From: an uncultured Clostridia bacterium | GTDB lineage: Bacteria; Bacillota; Clostridia; Christensenellales; Aristaeellaceae | Assembly (NCBI GenBank): GCA_934643535.1 | Contig: CAKUCE010000052.1 | Coordinates: 1 to 13,514, forward strand | Reading direction: 5' to 3' | Length of the DNA: 13,514 nucleotides | Shown here: positions 13,086 through 13,514 of the stretch, one piece after another | Layout of the letters: each line of letters starts with the position of its first letter | How positions within the stretch are numbered: position 1 is the stretch's first letter | Notes under the pieces: model-generated | The model's input: the letters and a program-made list of their open reading frames with translations, nothing else | Told to the model about the DNA's origin: nothing | Databases searched by the model: none | Translations under genes and position numbers: made by a program

Positions 13086-13514
13086 ATGATTGACCCCAAA
13101 CTTCATTCCCTGATAAAAGTCGTAGAAACAGGGAGCTTTACCCGGGCGGCGGAGCAGTTGTCCCTGACCCAGCCTGCGGTCAGCCAGCATATCCGTTCGC
13201 TGGAAAGCGAGCTGAACGTGCGCATCTTCGAGCGGAAAAATAACGAGCTGCATGTGACCCACGAGGGAGAAACGGTCATCAAGTACGCTCGCCGGATGCT
13301 GTCCCTTTACAATAATCTGCGCAAGGATCTGACCAGCGAAAAGCGCCAGCTGACCTCTCTGACCGTGGGCATCACCCACACGGCGGAAAGCAACGCCATC
13401 GCCGAGGCGCTGGCCCGGTATGTGAACAGCCGCAGCGGCGTGACCATTAAGATCATCACCGATTCCCAGAGCAACCTGCACGATATGCTCAAGAACTATG
13501 AGCTGGACTTCGCC
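13086..13514 (+). CDS. LysR-family transcriptional regulator, N-terminal part
   Basis: 143 codons are present and the frame is still open at the window end. Residues 1-60 are the LysR winged helix: LHSLIKVVETGSFTRAAEQL, then the recognition helix around LTQPAVSQHIRSLE (27-40), then the wing with RIFERKNNELHVTHEG. A linker helix (about 60-88) leads into the effector-binding domain beginning with LTVGITHTAESNAIAEAL (from 92). ATG 13086 follows a purine-rich GGATGG-type site and begins the family-typical helix. Its target is unknown. It could control itself, the upstream MATE gene, or genes beyond the window. Same-strand order after MATE with a separate promoter leaves this open. Confidence 0.9.
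   Translation, partial: MIDPKLHSLIKVVETGSFTRAAEQLSLTQPAVSQHIRSLESELNVRIFERKNNELHVTHEGETVIKYARRMLSLYNNLRKDLTSEKRQLTSLTVGITHTAESNAIAEALARYVNSRSGVTIKIITDSQSNLHDMLKNYELDFA

Overview
This window looks like a chromosomal segment of a fairly GC-rich Clostridia-type Firmicute, probably a gut commensal. The reasons are purine-rich Shine-Dalgarno sites before nearly every gene, compact operons, intrinsic terminators, and a gene mix of inositol and rhamnoside catabolism, a Na/Pi carrier with a PhoU tail, a polyamine-type ABC importer and a MATE exporter. Assignment below class level is inference.

Left part (1-4750). The window opens with the last 46 codons of an IolB-like gene (myo-inositol catabolism). 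A perfect 15-bp hairpin that can terminate both strands separates it from a minus-strand pair: an intracellular GH78 alpha-L-rhamnosidase, and upstream of it a Na/Pi-cotransporter-family protein with a PhoU-like tail. They are 20 nt apart once starts are set by ribosome binding sites.

Middle-left (4590-5371). A divergent promoter region faces the minus-strand pair on one side. On the other side a strong sigma-A promoter drives a roughly 215-nt structured RNA closed by a 9-bp end-to-end helix. It is possibly a raiA-type RNA, but this is not verified. The RNA leads into a 92-residue double zinc-ribbon protein, and a UUCG-capped terminator ends the unit.

Middle (5403-10949). A promoter with a perfect 13+4+13 operator starts a six-gene operon: an ArsR-type regulator, potA, potB, potC, potD and nagA. 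The regulator overlaps potA by 44 nt, potA overlaps potB by 4 nt, and nagA follows potD by 30 nt. The genes encode a complete importer with its binding protein, followed by a GlcNAc-6-phosphate deacetylase. The binding protein lacks a lipobox and, in a hand alignment, several polyamine-contacting residues of E. coli PotD. The real substrate is therefore open.

Right part (10950-13514). About 650 bp hold no convincing gene but contain a terminator-like hairpin and then a promoter. The transcript from that promoter has a structured leader ending in a strong intrinsic terminator just before a MATE exporter, which is the architecture of an attenuation or riboswitch element. A LysR-type regulator, cut by the window end, follows with its own extended -10 promoter and an overlapping dyad.

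The most notable items are the MATE attenuator leader, the structured RNA before the zinc-ribbon gene, and the ArsR-controlled pot-nagA operon with atypical ligand residues.
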